Below the pieces are notes generated by a model, which was not told the DNA's origin, did not search any database, and saw only the letters and a program-made list of their open reading frames with translations. A program made the position numbers and the translations under genes. Positions 7,829 through 17,410 of a stretch of 64,000 nt of DNA are shown here, one piece after another. Every line of letters begins with the position of its first letter. Positions within the stretch are counted from its first letter, which is position 1. The stretch comes from Saccharopolyspora gloriosae (GTDB taxonomy: Bacteria > Actinomycetota > Actinomycetes > Mycobacteriales > Pseudonocardiaceae), in NCBI RefSeq assembly GCF_022828475.1, contig NZ_CP059557.1, positions 6,433,470 through 6,497,469 on the forward strand, given 5' to 3'.

Positions 7829-8860
7829 TCAGCGGGTCCGGGCCACCACGTAGTGAACCAGAGCCTCCAACGCGTTCCGCGCGGAGCAGGCCGGGAGCTG
7901 CTCCAGCACCGCTCGCGACTCCTGCGCGTACTCGTCGAGCTTGGCTCGCGCCCGCCGCAGACCGCTGGATTCGCGCAGCAGCTTCAAGGCCTCCGCCACG
8001 TCGTCGTCCGAGTTCAGCGGCTGCCCTAGCAGTTCGAGCAGCCGCGGATCGGTGTCCACGGCGTCCCGCGCGTAGATCATCGGCAGGGTCAGCACGCCCT
8101 CCCGCAAATCGGTGCCGGGGGTCTTCCCGGAGTCCGTGGCGGCCGAGGCGATGTCGATGACGTCGTCGGAGATCTGGAACGCGATGCCGATGCTCTTGCC
8201 GAAGGCCTCCAGCGCCGCCACGTGCTCGGGTTTCGCACCCGCCGAGTTGGCGCCGAACCGGCCTGCGGTCGCGATGAGCGAACCGGTCTTCTCGTAGATC
8301 ACCTGGAGGTAGTGCTCCTCCGGGTCCTGTCCGTCACCGACGCCGATCGTCTCCCGGAGCTGACCGGTTACCAGCGCCTCGAACGTGGTCGCCATCCGCC
8401 GCACCGCGTCGGCGCCGAGGTCGGCGACCAGCCGGGAGGCGTGCGCCATGAGGAAGTCGCCGGTGAGGATGGCCACCGAGTTGTCCCAGCGCATGTTGGC
8501 GCTGGTCGCGCCGCGGCGCATCGTGGCCTCGTCCATCACGTCGTCGTGGTACAGCGTCGCCAGGTGCACCATCTCCACCACCGCCGCCGAGGTGATCACC
8601 TCGTCCGGCGTCGGGTCCGCGAAGTGCGCCGCCAGCAACGCGAACAGCGGACGGAACCGCTTGCCGCCGGCGTCCACCAAGTGCAGCGAGGTGCGAGTGG
8701 CGAAGTCGAATTCGCTGCGCACCGACTCGTGGAGCAGTTCTTCGACCCTGGCCATCCCCGAGGAGATCGACTCGGCCAGCGCCGGATCGTCGATGTCGAA
8801 CCCGCTCGCAGCAGTACTGCCAGCCACGTTCCTGACCGGTTCACCAGATGGGCTGCTCAC
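7829..8860 (-). CDS. All-trans polyprenyl diphosphate synthase
   Basis: A 343-residue trans-isoprenyl diphosphate synthase. The first Asp-rich motif DDVMD is at 106-110 and the second DDVID at 232-236; GGKRFRP (65-71) is the substrate-binding motif. It condenses isopentenyl diphosphate with an allylic primer to make a long chain, most likely the menaquinone side chain (the grcC1/HepT role), given the neighbouring men and nuo genes. Chain length cannot be read from the sequence. GTG 8860 is chosen; GAAGG lies about 10 nt upstream. It follows nuoN by 49 bp on the same strand and may be the last gene of the nuo transcript. Confidence 0.9.
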   Translation of the reverse strand: MSSPSGEPVRNVAGSTAASGFDIDDPALAESISSGMARVEELLHESVRSEFDFATRTSLHLVDAGGKRFRPLFALLAAHFADPTPDEVITSAAVVEMVHLATLYHDDVMDEATMRRGATSANMRWDNSVAILTGDFLMAHASRLVADLGADAVRRMATTFEALVTGQLRETIGVGDGQDPEEHYLQVIYEKTGSLIATAGRFGANSAGAKPEHVAALEAFGKSIGIAFQISDDVIDIASAATDSGKTPGTDLREGVLTLPMIYARDAVDTDPRLLELLGQPLNSDDDVAEALKLLRESSGLRRARAKLDEYAQESRAVLEQLPACSARNALEALVHYVVARTR

Positions 8861-8909
8861 GTCACCGTCGCCTTCGCTCCCCCACCGAATCGCCCTACGG
8901 GCGGGCACT

Positions 8910-10487
8910 CTACGACACGAAACCACCCACACCGGCCCAGTCCAGAGCCACCGTGGGCAGCACGCCCAGCAACAGCGTGACTACCACACCCAATGTGATC
9001 GCCGCCGTCGTGAACGCGCCCGGCACGCTGACGGTGGGACCATCCGCGGCCGGTTCGCTGAAGTACATCAGCACGATGACACGAAGGTAGAAGAACGCCG
9101 CAACCGCACTGGCCACCAGGGCCACCACGACCAACGGGGCCATTCCGTCGGCCAACGCCGCCTCGAAGACCACGAACTTTCCGATGAAACCGCTAGTCAG
9201 CGGGATACCGGCGAGCGCGAACATCAGGAAGGTGAACACTGCGGCGAGCAGCGGTGAACGTTTCGCCAGCCCGGCCCAATCGGAAAGGTGAGTAGCCTCA
9301 CCCTCCGAGGTTCGCACGAGGCTGATCACACCGAACACGGCCAACGTGGTGAATCCGTACGCCAACAGGTAGAACATCGTGCCCGAAAGACCGCGTTCGG
9401 TCAGCGCGATGGAGCCGATGAGCAGGAACCCCGCGTGCGCGATCGACGAGTACGCGATCATGCGCTTGATGTCGCTCTGGGTGAGTCCGAGGACCACGCC
9501 GATCACCATCGACACGATGGCCACCGCCCACAGCACGCCGCGCCACTCCCAGCTGGAGGTGTGCAGCGCGACCTGCAGGACACGCAGGATCGCGCCGAAC
9601 GCGGCGACCTTGGTGCAGGCCGCCATGAACCCGGTGACGGCGGTCGGCGCACCTTGGTACACGTCGGGCGTCCAGGTGTGGAACGGACCGACGGACGCCT
9701 TGAACAGCAGGCCGATCACGAGCAGCCCGATCCCGGCGTAGAGCAGCGTGTCCGAGCGATCACTGCCCGCGGTGGCCTCGGCGATGTCGGCGAGCCGCAC
9801 CGAACCGGCGTAGCCGTAGAGCAGCGCCAGCCCGTACAGGAAGAACGCGGACGCGAACGCGCCGAGCAGGAAGTACTTGACCGCCGCTTCCTGGGAGAGC
9901 AGCCTGCGGCGCTTCGCCAGCCCGCACATCAGGTACAGCGGCAGGCTCAGCACTTCCAGCGCGATGAACATGGTGAGCAGGTCGTTGGCGGCGCAGAACA
10001 CCATCATGCCGCCGAGGGAGAACAGCGCGAGCGGGAAGACCTCGGTGCGCATCCCGGCGATCGCGCCGGTCGCGCGCCGTTCCCGCCCGGAGTCCTGTTC
10101 GGCTTCGGCGGCGGTCTCGGCGACGAACGCCCCGCCCGGTTCGACCGAACGGTCGGCGATGAGCAGGATCGCCGCGACGCCGAGGCCGAGCAGCGTCGCC
10201 CACAGGAACAGCGTCGGCCCGTCCACGGCAAGCGAATCGGACAGGGTGGTGACGCCGGTGCCGCCGGCCCGCGCGTGCAGGCCGAGCGCGATCCCGGCGC
10301 CGACCAGCGCGAGCAGGCTCAGCGCGACCTGGGTGGTCCAGCGGGAGCGCCGGGGCACGAAGGCTTCGACGAGCACGCCGATGCAGGCGGCGCCGAGCAC
10401 GACCAGGACCGGCGTGATCGCCGCGTAGTCGATCGGCGGGATCGGAATCTGCTGTTGCGCGTGGACCGCGACCTGAGTGGCACCCAC
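8910..10487 (-). CDS. nuoN: NADH-quinone oxidoreductase subunit N
   Basis: A 525-residue antiporter-like proton-pumping subunit of complex I with about 14 membrane helices. The MrpA/D-like core includes FKASVGPFHTWTPDVYQGAP and a conserved lysine-bearing TM region. An internal soluble insertion around residues 120-150 (RSVEPGGAFVAETAAEAEQD) is longer than in E. coli. It starts at GTG 10487, two bases after the nuoM stop, so it is translationally coupled to nuoM. It is the last nuo gene. Confidence 0.96.
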   Translation of the reverse strand: MGATQVAVHAQQQIPIPPIDYAAITPVLVVLGAACIGVLVEAFVPRRSRWTTQVALSLLALVGAGIALGLHARAGGTGVTTLSDSLAVDGPTLFLWATLLGLGVAAILLIADRSVEPGGAFVAETAAEAEQDSGRERRATGAIAGMRTEVFPLALFSLGGMMVFCAANDLLTMFIALEVLSLPLYLMCGLAKRRRLLSQEAAVKYFLLGAFASAFFLYGLALLYGYAGSVRLADIAEATAGSDRSDTLLYAGIGLLVIGLLFKASVGPFHTWTPDVYQGAPTAVTGFMAACTKVAAFGAILRVLQVALHTSSWEWRGVLWAVAIVSMVIGVVLGLTQSDIKRMIAYSSIAHAGFLLIGSIALTERGLSGTMFYLLAYGFTTLAVFGVISLVRTSEGEATHLSDWAGLAKRSPLLAAVFTFLMFALAGIPLTSGFIGKFVVFEAALADGMAPLVVVALVASAVAAFFYLRVIVLMYFSEPAADGPTVSVPGAFTTAAITLGVVVTLLLGVLPTVALDWAGVGGFVS

Positions 10488-10490
10488 TGT

Positions 10491-12068
10491 TCAGTTCCCT
10501 CCTTGCGAGGTCACGGGGTCGGTGACGCCGACCTCGCTCATGGTCGCCCCGACCGACGGGGTGATCACGTCCAGCACCGGCTTCGGGTACACGCCGAGCG
10601 CGAGCACCAGCACGATCAGCGGGGTCAACACGGCGATCTCCCGCGGCTGCAGGTCGAGCACGCGTGCCCGGTGCGCGCCGGGTTTGTTCGGGTCGGTGAC
10701 CGCGCCGGGGCCGCCCGCGGTGCCGACGAGCGCGTCGCCGCGCACCGGTCCTTGCATGATCCGCTGGTAGAGCCGCAGCACGTACACGGCGGCGAGCACC
10801 ATGCCGATGGTGGCGAGCACGGTGTACACCGGCCGCGTCGGGAATGCGCCCAGCAGCACCAGGAATTCGCTGATGAAGGAGTTGGTGCCCGGCAGCGACA
10901 GGGTGCTGAGCCCGGCGATGAGCAACGTCCCCGCCAGCAGCGGAGTGATCTTCGCCATGCCGCCGTAGTCGGCGATCCGGGTGGACCCGCCGCGCGCGAT
11001 GATCATGCCGATGACCAGGATCAGCAGCCCGGTCGCGAGGCTGTGGTTGAGCATGTACGACACCGCGCCGACCTGGGCCTGCGAGGTGTAGGCGAAGATC
11101 CCGAGCGCGATGAACCCGAAGTGCGCGATGGACACGTAGGCGATGAACCGCTTCAGGTCGGTCTGCCCGAACGCCTGCAGCGAGCCGTAGAGCACGCCGA
11201 GCACCGCGAGCACCAGCACCAGCGGCGCCAGCAGCTGGGATGCCTCCGGGGTCAGCGGCAGGCTGTAGCGCAGGAAGCCGAAGGTGCCGACCTTGTCGAG
11301 CACGCCGACGACGATCACCGCGACGCCGATCGGAGCCTGCTCTGCGGCGTCCGGCAGCCAGGTGTGCAGCGGGACCAGCGGCGCCTTGATCGCGAACGCG
11401 GTGAAGAAGCCCAGGAAGATCCACACCTGCACGGAGACCGGCGCGTCCGCGAGGATCGGCACCAGCGTCGCCCAGTCGAACGTGCCCTGGCCGGTGGCCT
11501 GCGCGGCGTAGACGTACGCGCCGATCGCGGCGGCCAGCATGATCAGGCCGCCGAGGAACGAGTACAGGAAGAACTTCACCGCCGCGTGCTTGCCGCGCTC
11601 ACCGCCGTAGCCGCCGATGAGGAAGTACATCGGGATCAGCATGATCTCGAACAGCACGTAGAACAGGAACACGTCGGTCGCGGCGAACACCGCCACCGTC
11701 AGCGCCTGTTCCACCAGCAGCAGCGCGAAGAACCCGCCGTGGCTGCGGCCTTCCGGCAGCCGTTCGCCCCAGCTGAAGCCGAGCACCAGCGGCATCAGCA
11801 GCGCGATCACGGCGACCATGACCAGCGCGATGCCGTCCACGGCGAACGACACCCGGATGTCGTACGCGGGAATCCATTCGATCGAGCTCGCCAGTTGCAG
11901 GCGCGGACCGGCCGGGTCGTAGGCGACCCAGGCGGCGATCGCGAGCGCGAACTCCGCCAGGGACACCGCGAGCGCCGTCCACTTCGCCGCGGGGGCGTTG
12001 CGGCGCAGCAGCCCGACCGCGACCGCCCCGGCCAGCGGCAGCAGGATGAGCGCGAGGAGCAGGGTCAT
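10491..12068 (-). CDS. nuoM: NADH-quinone oxidoreductase subunit M
   Basis: A 525-residue antiporter-like membrane subunit ([19 protein letters not shown]). It contains the typical FAIKAPLVPLHTWLPDAAEQ segment with the conserved Lys of the proton channel, plus a conserved Glu in TM5 (LFEIMLIPMYFLIG). It starts at ATG 12068, which overlaps the stop of a 38-codon ORF by four bases (ATGA). The ribosome-binding site GAGGAG is inside that small ORF. The length matches actinobacterial NuoM. Confidence 0.97.
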   Translation of the reverse strand: MTLLLALILLPLAGAVAVGLLRRNAPAAKWTALAVSLAEFALAIAAWVAYDPAGPRLQLASSIEWIPAYDIRVSFAVDGIALVMVAVIALLMPLVLGFSWGERLPEGRSHGGFFALLLVEQALTVAVFAATDVFLFYVLFEIMLIPMYFLIGGYGGERGKHAAVKFFLYSFLGGLIMLAAAIGAYVYAAQATGQGTFDWATLVPILADAPVSVQVWIFLGFFTAFAIKAPLVPLHTWLPDAAEQAPIGVAVIVVGVLDKVGTFGFLRYSLPLTPEASQLLAPLVLVLAVLGVLYGSLQAFGQTDLKRFIAYVSIAHFGFIALGIFAYTSQAQVGAVSYMLNHSLATGLLILVIGMIIARGGSTRIADYGGMAKITPLLAGTLLIAGLSTLSLPGTNSFISEFLVLLGAFPTRPVYTVLATIGMVLAAVYVLRLYQRIMQGPVRGDALVGTAGGPGAVTDPNKPGAHRARVLDLQPREIAVLTPLIVLVLALGVYPKPVLDVITPSVGATMSEVGVTDPVTSQGGN

Positions 12069-12181
12069 CGGATCTCCTCTTCCACACGGCTTTGCGCGAG
12101 GGATTGCACGGCCCTGACTTCCGGATCGGGGGCCTCGGGGCCGGGGTTGTTCGGCGCGACGGCACCGGGCGAGTCGGTCAT
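12065..12181 (-). CDS. Possible 38-residue small ORF between nuoL and nuoM
   Basis: The ORF encodes a short acidic, Pro-rich peptide beginning [20 protein letters not shown] and ending EEEIR. Its ATG overlaps the nuoL stop as ATGA (12178-12181), and its stop overlaps the nuoM start as ATGA (12065-12068). The rest of nuo uses the same type of coupling, so the peptide could be translated between the two pump subunits. No strong ribosome-binding site precedes it, no membrane segment is present and no family is recognised. It could equally be an untranslated spacer that only looks open because of the high GC content. Confidence 0.4.
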   Translation of the reverse strand: MTDSPGAVAPNNPGPEAPDPEVRAVQSLAQSRVEEEIR

Positions 12182-14172
12182 GGCGTTCCCACCACCATCA
12201 GCGCGCCGATCAGCAGCACGCCGCCGCAGAGCATGGACAGCGCGTAGGAACGCACGAACCCGTTCTGCCTGCGCCGCGCCCAGCCGGAGCCGCCTTGCAG
12301 CGCGGCGACGAGCCCGTTCACGGCACCGTCCACGGCGGCGCGGTCGAACGTGACCAGCCCGCGGGTGAGTCCGGCGGTCGGTTTCACGGCGACGGCGTCG
12401 TTGAGCGCGTTGCCGCCGAGGTCGGCGCGGGCGGCCCGCACCACGGGCGACACCCGCTCCGGCCGGGTCACCGGTACCGGCTTGCGGCCGACGAGCAGCC
12501 ACGCGGCGAGGGCGCCGAGCGCGGAGAGCGCCACGGTCAGGATCGGGATCACCGAGTGCGGCAGCGCTCCGCCGTGCGATTCCTGCAGTTCGCCGAGTGT
12601 CGGCGCGAGGAAGGTGACCAGCCGGTCGCCGGAGGCGAGGAACATGCCCGCGCCCACCGAACCGATGGCCAGCACGATCATCGGCCCGGTCATGATCGCC
12701 GGAGATTCGTGCGGGTGGAAGTCGTGGCCGTCCTCGGACTTCAGCTTCTCCCAGCGCTTCTCGCCGAAGAACGTCAGCAGCACCAGCCGCGTCATGTAGA
12801 ACGCGGTCAGCGCGGCGCCGAGCAGCGCGGCACCGCCGAACACCCAGCCCCGCCAGCCTTCCTGCCCGAACGCGGCCTCGATGATCGCGTCCTTCGAGTA
12901 GAAGCCGGACAGGAACGGGAACCCGATCAGCGCCAGGTAGCCGAGCGCGAAGGTGGCGAAGGTGATCGGCAGGTACTTCGCGAGCCCGCCGAACTTGCGC
13001 ATGTTCACCTCGTCGCGCATCGCGTGCATCACCGAACCGGCGCCGAGGAACAGCCCTGCCTTGAAGAACCCGTGGGTGAGCAGGTGCATGATGCCGAGCG
13101 CGTACCCGGCCGGACCGAGCCCCACGGCGAGGATCATGTAGCCGATCTGGCTGACCGTGGAGTACGCCAGCACCTTCTTGATGTCGTCGTAGGCGCAGCC
13201 GATGACGCAGCCGACCAGCAACGTGACGGCGCCGATGATCGTGACGACCAGCCTGCCGTCCGGTGAGAGCGTGTACAGCGGGTTGGACCGCGCGATCAGG
13301 TACACCCCGGCGGTGACCATGGTGGCCGCGTGGATCAGCGCGGACACCGGAGTGGGGCCTTCCATCGCGTCCGGCAGCCACGCCTGCAGCGGCACCTGAC
13401 CGGACTTGCCGCAGGCACCGAGCAGCAGCAACAGCGTGATCGCCAGCAGCACCCCGGACGAGAGCTCCCCGGCGCGGGCGAAGACCTCGGTGTACTGGGT
13501 GGTGCCGAGCTTCGCGAACAGCAGGAAGATCGCCAGCGCGAGCCCGACGTCGCCGACGCGGTTCATCACGAACGCCTTCGTCGCCGCCGCGGCCGCCGTC
13601 GGCCGGTGCTGCCAGAACCCGATCAGCAGGTAAGACGCCAGGCCGACGCCTTCCCAGCCGAGGTAGAGCGTCAGGAAGCTGTTGCCCAGCACCAGGATCA
13701 GCATCGCGGCGACGAACAGGTTCAGGTAGCCGAAGAACCGGCGCCGCTCGGTGTTGTCCCGCCCGGTGCGGCCCTGCTGGTCGTGGGCCATGTAGCCGAT
13801 CGAGTAGAGGTGGATCAGCGCGCCCACCCCGGTGATCAGCAGCACGAACACCATGGACAGCGGGTCCAGCCGGAGCCCGAAGTCCACTTGCAGCGCGTTG
13901 ACCGGGATCCACGAGAACACGTGCAGTTCGCGCACCGGCTCCGCGTCGCGCGCGATGGACGCGAACAGCGCGACCCCGTAGGCGAACGTGGCGATCACCG
14001 TCGCGCTGCCGAGCAGGTGCCCCCACCCGTTGGCGCGGCGCCCCGCGAGCAGCAGCACGGTCGCGCCGAGCAGGGGCAGCGCGATGAGCAGCCAGGCGTT
14101 GCCCTGGACGGCGCCCTGCGCGGACTGCACCGCGAGGAGATCGGGACCGCTGGCCGAAAACGTCGTCGTCAC
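12178..14172 (-). CDS. nuoL: NADH-quinone oxidoreductase subunit L
   Basis: A 664-residue distal proton-pump subunit. It has about 15 membrane helices and a long C-terminal amphipathic (lateral) helix region after residue 480. Signature segments are [35 protein letters not shown] and [21 protein letters not shown] 14172 has GGGAGAG upstream. It follows nuoK by 137 bp, the largest gap inside the operon, and ends in an ATGA overlap with the small ORF before nuoM. Confidence 0.97.
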   Translation of the reverse strand: MTTTFSASGPDLLAVQSAQGAVQGNAWLLIALPLLGATVLLLAGRRANGWGHLLGSATVIATFAYGVALFASIARDAEPVRELHVFSWIPVNALQVDFGLRLDPLSMVFVLLITGVGALIHLYSIGYMAHDQQGRTGRDNTERRRFFGYLNLFVAAMLILVLGNSFLTLYLGWEGVGLASYLLIGFWQHRPTAAAAATKAFVMNRVGDVGLALAIFLLFAKLGTTQYTEVFARAGELSSGVLLAITLLLLLGACGKSGQVPLQAWLPDAMEGPTPVSALIHAATMVTAGVYLIARSNPLYTLSPDGRLVVTIIGAVTLLVGCVIGCAYDDIKKVLAYSTVSQIGYMILAVGLGPAGYALGIMHLLTHGFFKAGLFLGAGSVMHAMRDEVNMRKFGGLAKYLPITFATFALGYLALIGFPFLSGFYSKDAIIEAAFGQEGWRGWVFGGAALLGAALTAFYMTRLVLLTFFGEKRWEKLKSEDGHDFHPHESPAIMTGPMIVLAIGSVGAGMFLASGDRLVTFLAPTLGELQESHGGALPHSVIPILTVALSALGALAAWLLVGRKPVPVTRPERVSPVVRAARADLGGNALNDAVAVKPTAGLTRGLVTFDRAAVDGAVNGLVAALQGGSGWARRRQNGFVRSYALSMLCGGVLLIGALMVVGTP

Positions 14173-14309
14173 GCCAGGCTCTCCCTACTGTGAGTGCGAA
14201 CGGGGGTTCGGAGGTGCGGGGTTCGGCGGTGCGGCCGCCACGCCGGCGGCGGGCCGCTACCGCACGGTCCGAGCTGCGGGCCGGTCACGGAGACGAGCAC
14301 GGGTGCCCC

Positions 14310-14609
14310 CTAGTACTTGAGGAGGTTGGCGTCGTCGACCGAGGCCGAGCGGCGGGTGCGGAAGATCGACATGATGATCGCCAGGCCCACCACGACTTCG
14401 GCGGCGGCGACGACCATCACGAAGAACGCCATCACCTGCCCGTGCACGGAACCTTCGATGCGGGCGAACGTGACCAGCGTCAGGTTCACCGCGTTGAGCA
14501 TCAGCTCGACGCACATGAACACGACGATGGCGTTGCGCCGCACCAGCACGCCGACTGCTCCGATGCTGAACAGCAGCGCGGACAGCAGCAGGTAGTAGGT
14601 CGGGGTCAC
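14310..14609 (-). CDS. nuoK: NADH-quinone oxidoreductase subunit K
   Basis: A 99-residue, three-helix membrane subunit. It carries the two conserved glutamates of the proton path in [15 protein letters not shown] and in [11 protein letters not shown]. It starts at GTG 14609, overlapping the nuoJ stop by four bases (GTGA). Length and topology are standard for NuoK. Confidence 0.96.
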   Translation of the reverse strand: MTPTYYLLLSALLFSIGAVGVLVRRNAIVVFMCVELMLNAVNLTLVTFARIEGSVHGQVMAFFVMVVAAAEVVVGLAIIMSIFRTRRSASVDDANLLKY

Positions 14610-15568
14610 TGCCGGACCTCCTCGGGGGACGGGTGCCCGGAGCCGGACAGCCCGTTCGTGCCGTTCTCACCGTTGTCGTGCCGGGATTCGGGCAGGTCGT
14701 CGACGGGCTCGGTCCCGATTTCCGGCTCTTCCGGTTCGCCGGTGCGTCCGGTCAGCGCGTGCGGATCCGGCCCGGTTCCGTTGCCCGTGACGGCGTCGCG
14801 TTCCCGGGCGAGCCGTTCCGCGGGCAGGTTGTCCAAGATCTCCGAGAGCGATTCGGGGGCCACCGAACCGTCCGGCAGCAGCGCCGGAGTGGCCACCGAG
14901 TTCGCCGTCGCGAACACGCCGGGACCGGGCAGCGGCGAGGACCGGTCGCCGCGCAGCCGGGCTTCGACGCGTTCCTTCTGGCTCACCCGCGCGGCGCGTC
15001 CCTTGCCGCCGAAGGCCAGCACCATCGCGCCGAGCGCCGCGGTGATCAGCAGCGCGGAGGTCAGCTCGAACGGGAACAGGTAGTCCGTGAAGATCAGCGC
15101 GCCGAGCCCGCCCGCACCGCCGCCGCGGGCCGACCACGGGTCCAGCGGCGCGGCCACCGGAACGTTCGTGAGCGCCCGGGCCAGCCCGGTCACCAGCAGC
15201 AGCGCGAACGCCACACCGGCGACGGCGGCCCAGAGCCGCTGTCCGCGCAGCACCTCCACCACCGAGTCCGAGGAGTCCCGCCCGACCATCATCAGCACGA
15301 ACAGGAACAGCATCATGATCGCGCCGGTGTAGACGATGATCTGGGTGAAGCCGAGGAACGGCGCGCTCTGCGCCATGTACAGCACACCGAGGCTGAGCAT
15401 CGTCAGCACCAGCCACAGCGCCGAGTGCACCGCGTTGCGGGCGAAGACCATGCCGAGCGCCCCGACCAGCGCCAGCGGGCCGAGGATCCAGAACGTCACG
15501 GCCTCGCCGGTGCCGACCACGTCCGCGGCCTGCTGCTGAGCGAGGACCGCCGTTGCCGCGAGCATCAC
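14606..15568 (-). CDS. nuoJ: NADH-quinone oxidoreductase subunit J with long C-terminal tail
   Basis: A 320-residue protein. The first 200 or so residues are the five-helix NuoJ core ([20 protein letters not shown], ... [20 protein letters not shown]). The rest is an acidic, Pro/Gly-rich tail of about 110 residues that ends [12 protein letters not shown]. coli NuoJ is under 190 residues; long tails are seen in actinobacteria. The start is GTG 15568 (overlapping the nuoI stop) or ATG 15565. Confidence 0.95.
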   Translation of the reverse strand: MMLAATAVLAQQQAADVVGTGEAVTFWILGPLALVGALGMVFARNAVHSALWLVLTMLSLGVLYMAQSAPFLGFTQIIVYTGAIMMLFLFVLMMVGRDSSDSVVEVLRGQRLWAAVAGVAFALLLVTGLARALTNVPVAAPLDPWSARGGGAGGLGALIFTDYLFPFELTSALLITAALGAMVLAFGGKGRAARVSQKERVEARLRGDRSSPLPGPGVFATANSVATPALLPDGSVAPESLSEILDNLPAERLARERDAVTGNGTGPDPHALTGRTGEPEEPEIGTEPVDDLPESRHDNGENGTNGLSGSGHPSPEEVRQ

Positions 15569-16125
15569 CGTCGGGCCTCCTCTTGGCCGGTCTCAACGGT
15601 CTCGCCCTCGGGCACGCCGGTCTGCCGCGCCAGTTCGGGGCCGCGCACGTAGTAGTCCTGCTCGTCCTCGCCGAGCCGCATCGGGTGCGGCGGCTGCTCC
15701 ATGCCGGGCAGCAGCGGGGCCAGCAGGTCCTCCTTGGTGTAGATGAGGTTCTGCCGGTCGTCGTCGGCCGTCTCGTACTCGTTGGTCATGGTCAGCGAGC
15801 GCGTCGGACAGGCCTCGATGCACAGGCCGCAGCCGATGCAGCGCAGGTAGTTGATCTGGTAGTCCGCGCCGAAGCGCTCACCGGGCGAGTAGCGCTGTTC
15901 GTCGGTGTTGTCGCCGCCCTCGACGAAGATCGCGTCGGCCGGGCAGGCCCAGGCGCACAGCTCGCAGCCCACGCACTTCTCCAGCCCGTCCGGATGCCGG
16001 TTGAGCTGGTGACGACCGTGGAACCGGGGCGCGGTGACCTTCTTGACCTCGGGATATTCCTCGGTGACGACCTTCTTGAACATGGTCGAGAAGGTGACGC
16101 CGAAACCTTTCAACGGATCAAACAC
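15565..16125 (-). CDS. nuoI: NADH-quinone oxidoreductase subunit I
   Basis: A 186-residue peripheral-arm subunit carrying clusters N6a and N6b. Two complete 4Fe-4S motifs are visible, [12 protein letters not shown] (Cys51, 54, 57, 61) and [12 protein letters not shown] (Cys96, 99, 102, 106). The C-terminal extension after residue 130 is acidic. It starts at GTG 16125, overlapping nuoH by 8 bases, and overlaps nuoJ at its stop. Confidence 0.97.
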   Translation of the reverse strand: MFDPLKGFGVTFSTMFKKVVTEEYPEVKKVTAPRFHGRHQLNRHPDGLEKCVGCELCAWACPADAIFVEGGDNTDEQRYSPGERFGADYQINYLRCIGCGLCIEACPTRSLTMTNEYETADDDRQNLIYTKEDLLAPLLPGMEQPPHPMRLGEDEQDYYVRGPELARQTGVPEGETVETGQEEARR

Positions 16126-17410
16126 TGCCCGCTCCCTCCTTCGAGGCGTCGTCGGCCCCGGACGACGGCACCTGGGTGCGTCGCGGTGGGGTCGGGGGCA
16201 CTTGCAGGTCCAGTGGCGGAACCGGGAAGCCGCTGCCCGCCATCGGAGCTTCGGGCTCGGCCGGTTCCGCCGGCTTGCGGTCCGGGAGCAGGAAGGCGGC
16301 GGCCACGACCGCCGCGATCACCACCGCGCCGATGATCAGGAACTGCGGCGAGGTCAGCAGCTGCTCGTTGCGCAGCGCGCGGATCACGGTGACGACGACG
16401 ATCCACAGCAGGCTCAGCGGGACCAGGAGCTTCCAGCCGAGGTTCATGAACTGGTCGTAGCGCAGCCGCGGCAGGGTGGCGCGCAGCCACACGAAGAAGA
16501 ACAGGAACAGCAGCGTCTTGCCGAGGAACCAGAGCGCTCCCCACCAGCCGGTGTCGAGCACGCCGTCGCCGATCAGGTTCAGCGGCCACGGCGCGTGCCA
16601 GCCGCCGAGGAACAACGTGCTGGCCAGGGCCGAGACGGTGACCATGTTGATGTACTCGGCGAGGAAGAACAGCGCGAACTTCAGCGAGGCGTACTCGGTG
16701 TGGAAGCCGCCGACGAGTTCCGATTCGGCTTCCGGCAGGTCGAACGGGGCGCGGTTGGTCTCGCCGACCATGGACACCGCGTAGACCAGGAAGCTGAACG
16801 GCAGCAGCAGCGCGAACCAGCCGTGGGCCTGCGCTTCGACGATTCCCGAGGTGGACAGCGTGCCCGCGTACATGATCACGGCCACGAACGACAGGCCCAT
16901 CGCGATCTCGTAGGAGATCACCTGCGCCGCCGAGCGCAGGGAACCGAGCAGCGGGTACGGGGAACCGGACGCCCACCCGGCGAGCACGATGCCGTACACA
17001 CCGATGGAGGCGCTGGCCAGCACCACCAGCAGGCCGACCGGCAGGTCCACGAGTTGCAGCGCGGTGCGCTCGCCGAAGATCGTGACCTCCGGGCCGATCG
17101 GGATCACCGAGAACGACACCAGCGCGGGAGTCGCGGAGATCACCGGGGCCAGGAAGTACACCCACTTGTCGGCCATCACCGGCCGGATGTCCTCTTTGAA
17201 CGCGAGCTTCAGCCCGTCGGCAAGCGATTGCAGGATGCCGAACGGTCCGGCCCGGTTCGGGCCGGGACGGTGCTGCATGCGGCCGATGACGCGGCGTTCC
17301 GCCCAGATCGTCAGCAGCGTCATCAACACCAGGAAGGCGAAGATCACCACGACTTTGATCAGGATCAGCCAGATCGGGTCGTCGGCGAGCAGTTCCGCGG
17401 TACGGGTCAT
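16118..17410 (-). CDS. nuoH: NADH-quinone oxidoreductase subunit H
   Basis: A 430-residue membrane subunit that forms the quinone chamber together with NuoB and NuoD. Signatures include [20 protein letters not shown] and [20 protein letters not shown], with the loop glutamates intact. The C-terminal 60 residues are a Pro-rich cytoplasmic extension, normal for actinobacteria. ATG 17410 overlaps the nuoG stop (ATGA). Confidence 0.97.
   Translation of the reverse strand: MTRTAELLADDPIWLILIKVVVIFAFLVLMTLLTIWAERRVIGRMQHRPGPNRAGPFGILQSLADGLKLAFKEDIRPVMADKWVYFLAPVISATPALVSFSVIPIGPEVTIFGERTALQLVDLPVGLLVVLASASIGVYGIVLAGWASGSPYPLLGSLRSAAQVISYEIAMGLSFVAVIMYAGTLSTSGIVEAQAHGWFALLLPFSFLVYAVSMVGETNRAPFDLPEAESELVGGFHTEYASLKFALFFLAEYINMVTVSALASTLFLGGWHAPWPLNLIGDGVLDTGWWGALWFLGKTLLFLFFFVWLRATLPRLRYDQFMNLGWKLLVPLSLLWIVVVTVIRALRNEQLLTSPQFLIIGAVVIAAVVAAAFLLPDRKPAEPAEPEAPMAGSGFPVPPLDLQVPPTPPRRTQVPSSGADDASKEGAGSV

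Noticed and set aside
9288-12353. A 1021-codon open frame antisense to nuoN and nuoM
   Set aside because: Its translation is extremely rich in Arg, His, Gln and Asp with no recognisable domain. It mirrors the codon bias of the real genes on the other strand, as expected at about 70% GC.
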